Part shown: in pieces, positions 8,859-10,565 of the stretch
Layout of the letters: every line of letters begins with the position of its first letter
How positions within the stretch are numbered: position 1 is the stretch's first letter
Notes under the pieces: model-generated
Database searches by the model: none
Told to the model about the DNA's origin: nothing
What the model saw: only the letters and a program-made list of their open reading frames with translations
Program-made: the position numbers and the translations under genes
NCBI GenBank assembly: GCA_964404065.1
Contig: CAYOIP010000038.1
Coordinates: 1-10,565, forward strand
Direction of reading: 5' to 3'
Source: UBA7396 sp964404065
GTDB lineage: Bacteria; Patescibacteriota; Gracilibacteria; BD1-5; UBA6164
Length of the DNA stretch: 10,565 nucleotides

Positions 8859-8882
8859 GATGTAGAAAACTACATCTTATTT
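8853..8882 (+). terminator. Perfect hairpin overlapping the stop codon
   Basis: A 13-bp perfect stem, AAATAAGATGTAG (8853-8865) and CTACATCTTATTT (8870-8882), has an AAAA tetraloop. The 5' arm contains the TAA stop (8856-8858). The downstream sequence is T-rich but interrupted by C, A and G, so it is an imperfect U tract. Being symmetric, it could also act on transcription from the other strand. Confidence 0.68.
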
Positions 8883-8909
8883 CTTACTTTGTTCTTAACT
8901 TAGTATAAT
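8881..8909 (+). promoter_or_regulatory. Promoter of the ferredoxin lipoprotein gene
   Basis: A perfect TATAAT (8904-8909) lies 35 bases upstream of the ATG at 8944. The -35 position 17 bases upstream holds TTCTTA (8881-8886), a weak match touching the end of the preceding hairpin. Confidence 0.45.
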
Positions 8910-8943
8910 ATCTTCTATAAAATTTATTTTTTAATTATTATTT

Positions 8944-9312
8944 ATGACAAATTCCCAAAAATTTATATATATGATTTTAGTTACAACTTTACTTACAAGT
9001 TGCTGACAAAATATTTCTTCAACTCAAAATCAAGTTGAAAGTCAAAATAATAACTCAACTGCTGAAACGCTAAATTCTTCAGATAATTCTTGAAAAAGTG
9101 ATACAAGTATAGAACAAAAACAAACTGAAGAAAAATTGCAAATTAGTGCAAAATGTATTTGATGTGGGCATTGTGTAAGAATTGCTGTAAATAATTTTAA
9201 AATGAATTTATCAACTCACAAAGCTGAAGTTATTTCTCAGGAAAATATAGATTCGCACAATATTTTTAGGGCTATGAAAAGATGTCCAGTTTGAGCAATA
9301 AGTATAGGATAA
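8944..9312 (+). CDS. Lipoprotein with a single [4Fe-4S] ferredoxin domain
   Basis: A 122-residue protein with two parts. Residues 1-20 look like a lipoprotein signal peptide: a Lys, a hydrophobic run (FIYMILVTTLL) and lipobox LTSC with C20. Residues 21-66 are a Ser/Asn/Gln/Thr-rich spacer. Residues 67-122 form a one-cluster ferredoxin domain: CIGCGHC (C71, C74, C77) and RCPVGAISI (C114), the C-x2-C-x2-C...CP pattern, with AVNNFKMN between them as in ferredoxins of the CVSCGKCVAIAPDNF type. The domain should carry electrons one at a time. The glycine inside the first cysteine motif is encoded by TGA. If exported, the cluster would be held outside the membrane, away from the cytoplasmic 2-oxoacid oxidoreductase. 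The alternative is that the N-terminus is only a membrane anchor. The stop abuts the stop of the opposite-strand gene with no gap. Confidence 0.87.
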
Positions 9313-9615
9313 TTATTTTAAAGATAATTTTAGTTCTCAAATTTTTATTCAAATATTTTCAAGTTTTTTTGTAATATTTTTAAGTAAAATATCTTCAATA
9401 GTTAAAATCTCTGAATTAATAATTGGTTTGGCAGTTTTTAGAATAATTATATTTCATTTTAGTTTTATAGATATGATGTAAGAAGTTATATCTATTTTTT
9501 TTATTTCTAAAAAGTCATCAATTATACTTTTAAAAATAATTGATGAAATAATTTGGTCTTGTTTTCAGGTTTTGTTTAGTGACTTCAAAAGTAAAGATTT
9601 TATGTTGCTTGTCAT
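9313..9615 (-). CDS. DUF721/DciA-like small protein (tentative)
   Basis: The gene encodes 100 residues on the minus strand, ATG at 9615-9613 to TAA at 9315-9313, with TGA as glycine. The N-terminal half is helical and basic (MTSNIKSLLLKSLNKTGKQD). The second half has strand-strand-helix-strand character (YIISIKLKGNIIILKTAKP, INSEILTIEDILLKNITKKL, then GIKIGELKLSLK). This resembles the small DUF721/DciA fold, where a short beta unit precedes a helix and a final strand; DciA proteins help load the replicative helicase. The match is by pattern only. The gene lies 27 bases downstream of rsmI on the same strand, so the two are probably co-transcribed. Its last base abuts the stop of the convergent ferredoxin gene. 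Confidence 0.6.
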
Positions 9616-9642
9616 TTTGAATATAATTGTAAGAAGTAAAAT

Positions 9643-10302
9643 TTAAAATATTATTACAAATTCTCATTTAACCTTATCTTTATTTTTAGAAAAATATTCA
9701 AAAACTTCCTTTATAGTTCATCTTTTAAATTCTTCAAATTTTTTTGTTAATTCTCTTGCTACAACTATTTGAGTATTTTCTCAAAAATACTCTATAAAAT
9801 CTTCTAGAGTTTTCATAATTCTATGAACTGATTCATAAATTACAACTGTATCTTCTTTATTTTGTAATTTTTTCAGCATAGTTTGTCTTCATTTTTTTAT
9901 TGGTAAAAATCATAAATACAAAAAATGATTACTTGGTAATCCACTTGCTGAAAGTGCTGTTATACAGGCCGTTACTCAAGGAATTGGGACAACTTCTATA
10001 TCATTTTCAAGTGCTTCTTTGATAAGTGCATATCCAGGATCAGAAATTCCAGGAGTTCAAGCATCAGATATTAAAGCAATATTTTTTCACTCTTTTAATT
10101 GTTCTATAATCTTATTAGTTTTCATAACTCAAGAATGAGAGTGAAAGCTGATAAGAGGTTTTTTTATATTGTAATGATTTAGTAGTGTCGCAGAAGTACG
10201 AGTATCTTCACAAGCAATTCCATCAACTTCGTTTAAAGTTCTTACAGCTCTAAAAGTGATGTCTTCCAGATTTCAAATAGGAGTTGAAACTATATATAAC
10301 AT
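9643..10302 (-). CDS. rsmI: 16S rRNA (cytidine1402-2'-O)-methyltransferase
   Basis: RsmI methylates the 2'-O of C1402 in the ribosomal decoding centre using S-adenosylmethionine. The 219-residue product begins MLYIVSTPIGNLEDITFRAV, the classic RsmI start, followed by CEDTRTSATLLNHY, SFHSHS, the cofactor motif ISDAGTPGISDPG (78-90), PIPGVTACITALSASGLP (106-123) and FLYLGFLPIKKGRQ. It is shorter than the E. coli enzyme (286 residues) and ends at GEFVIIF, so the usual C-terminal extension is missing while the methyltransferase core is complete. Several conserved glycines, including those of DAGTPG and PIPG, are TGA. The start is fixed by the conserved N-terminus at 10302. It is divergent from the pilin gene and heads a short minus-strand unit with the DUF721-like gene. 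Confidence 0.95.
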
Positions 10303-10329
10303 AAATTTGATTTAAGAAGTATTTTTTTA

Positions 10330-10356
10330 ATTATATGGAAAATAATAAAAAGTAAA
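10330..10356 (-). promoter_or_regulatory. Possible promoter of rsmI
   Basis: On the minus strand, a perfect TATAAT (10335-10330) lies 27 bases upstream of the rsmI start. TTTACT (10356-10351) is a candidate -35 with 15-base spacing, shorter than ideal. Confidence 0.4.
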
Positions 10357-10361
10357 AAAGT

Positions 10362-10390
10362 TTGATTTATTTTAAAAAATATTGAATAAT
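10362..10390 (+). promoter_or_regulatory. Possible promoter of the pilin-like gene
   Basis: TTGATT (10362-10367) is separated by 17 bases from AATAAT (10385-10390). It lies 33 bases upstream of the ATG at 10424, back to back with the rsmI promoter. The base composition makes chance matches likely. Confidence 0.3.
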
Positions 10391-10423
10391 AGTGTAGATT
10401 TTTAATATTTAATAATTTTAATT

Positions 10424-10565
10424 ATGAAAACAATAGAACAAATAAACAAAGTACCGGTACCTTTTACTGGTACCGGTACTACTAAGGGTTTTACCATAGT
10501 AGAACTTATTATAGTAATCACAATTTTAGCTATTTTAGCAACAATATCATTCATATCATTTCAAA
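10424..10565 (+). CDS. Type IV pilin-like protein, 3' end outside window
   Basis: The first 47 residues are visible. The prepilin signature is KG/FTIVELIIVITILAILAT: cleavage by prepilin peptidase should follow G22, with F23 becoming the methylated first residue and Glu at mature position 5, then the long hydrophobic assembly helix. The protein would be a type IV pilus or pseudopilus subunit, used for attachment, DNA uptake or motility. The 22-residue leader is longer than the usual 6-12, because it contains the stretch VPVPFTGTGTT encoded by a perfect hairpin. That stretch uses GGT, ACC and CCG codons, unlike the TGA/GGA-rich neighbours. The upstream sequence has no Shine-Dalgarno motif. Confidence 0.9.
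   Translation, partial: MKTIEQINKVPVPFTGTGTTKGFTIVELIIVITILAILATISFISFQ
10450..10480. repeat. Perfect 12-bp inverted repeat within the pilin leader coding region
   Basis: AGTACCGGTACC (10450-10461) and GGTACCGGTACT (10469-10480) pair perfectly around a 7-base loop (TTTTACT). Each arm contains the self-complementary GTACCGGTAC. It is GC-rich in an AT-rich region and lies fully inside codons 9-19 of the pilin-like gene, near the translation start. Confidence 0.85.

Overview
The window comes from a bacterium that reads UGA as glycine (NCBI code 25), which points to Absconditabacteria (SR1) or Gracilibacteria (BD1-5) of the Candidate Phyla Radiation. In-frame TGA falls on glycines that family knowledge says are invariant: four in the GTSGGG motif of a 2-oxoacid:ferredoxin oxidoreductase alpha subunit, several in the GDGD thiamine-diphosphate loop of its beta subunit, and others in RsmI and in a ferredoxin. 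Read with the standard code, every gene breaks into fragments. Read with code 25, the window becomes eleven tightly packed genes. The DNA is very AT-rich, no gene has a recognisable Shine-Dalgarno sequence, and no gap exceeds about 120 bases.

Layout, left to right: the 3' part of a PLD-family (HKD) protein (1-920); an 856-residue membrane-anchored protein of unknown function (995-3565); a probable operon of a small membrane protein (3628-3891), a gamma-alpha fused 2-oxoacid:ferredoxin oxidoreductase subunit (3893-5632) and its beta subunit (5634-6236), joined by two identical TAATATG stop-start junctions; a FapA/DUF342-family protein (6300-8561); a 74-residue single-pass membrane protein (8634-8858); a lipoprotein carrying a [4Fe-4S] ferredoxin domain (8944-9312). 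On the minus strand are a 100-residue DUF721/DciA-like protein (9313-9615) and rsmI (9643-10302). The last gene is the start of a type IV pilin-like gene (10424 to the window edge). Hairpin terminators separate most plus-strand units, and two of them appear to overlap the promoter of the next gene.

The oxidoreductase would decarboxylate a 2-oxoacid to acyl-CoA and reduce ferredoxin in the cytoplasm. The ferredoxin-domain protein nearby has a lipobox, so it may sit outside the membrane. FapA-like, pilin and PLD proteins suggest an envelope and surface theme without forming one obvious pathway.

The most unusual points are: a GC-rich palindromic element inserted in frame in the oxidoreductase alpha gene; a perfect 12-bp hairpin inside the pilin leader coding region; a single in-frame CGG where the oxidoreductase beta family normally has tryptophan, suggesting a second codon reassignment; and the overlapping terminator/promoter arrangement.
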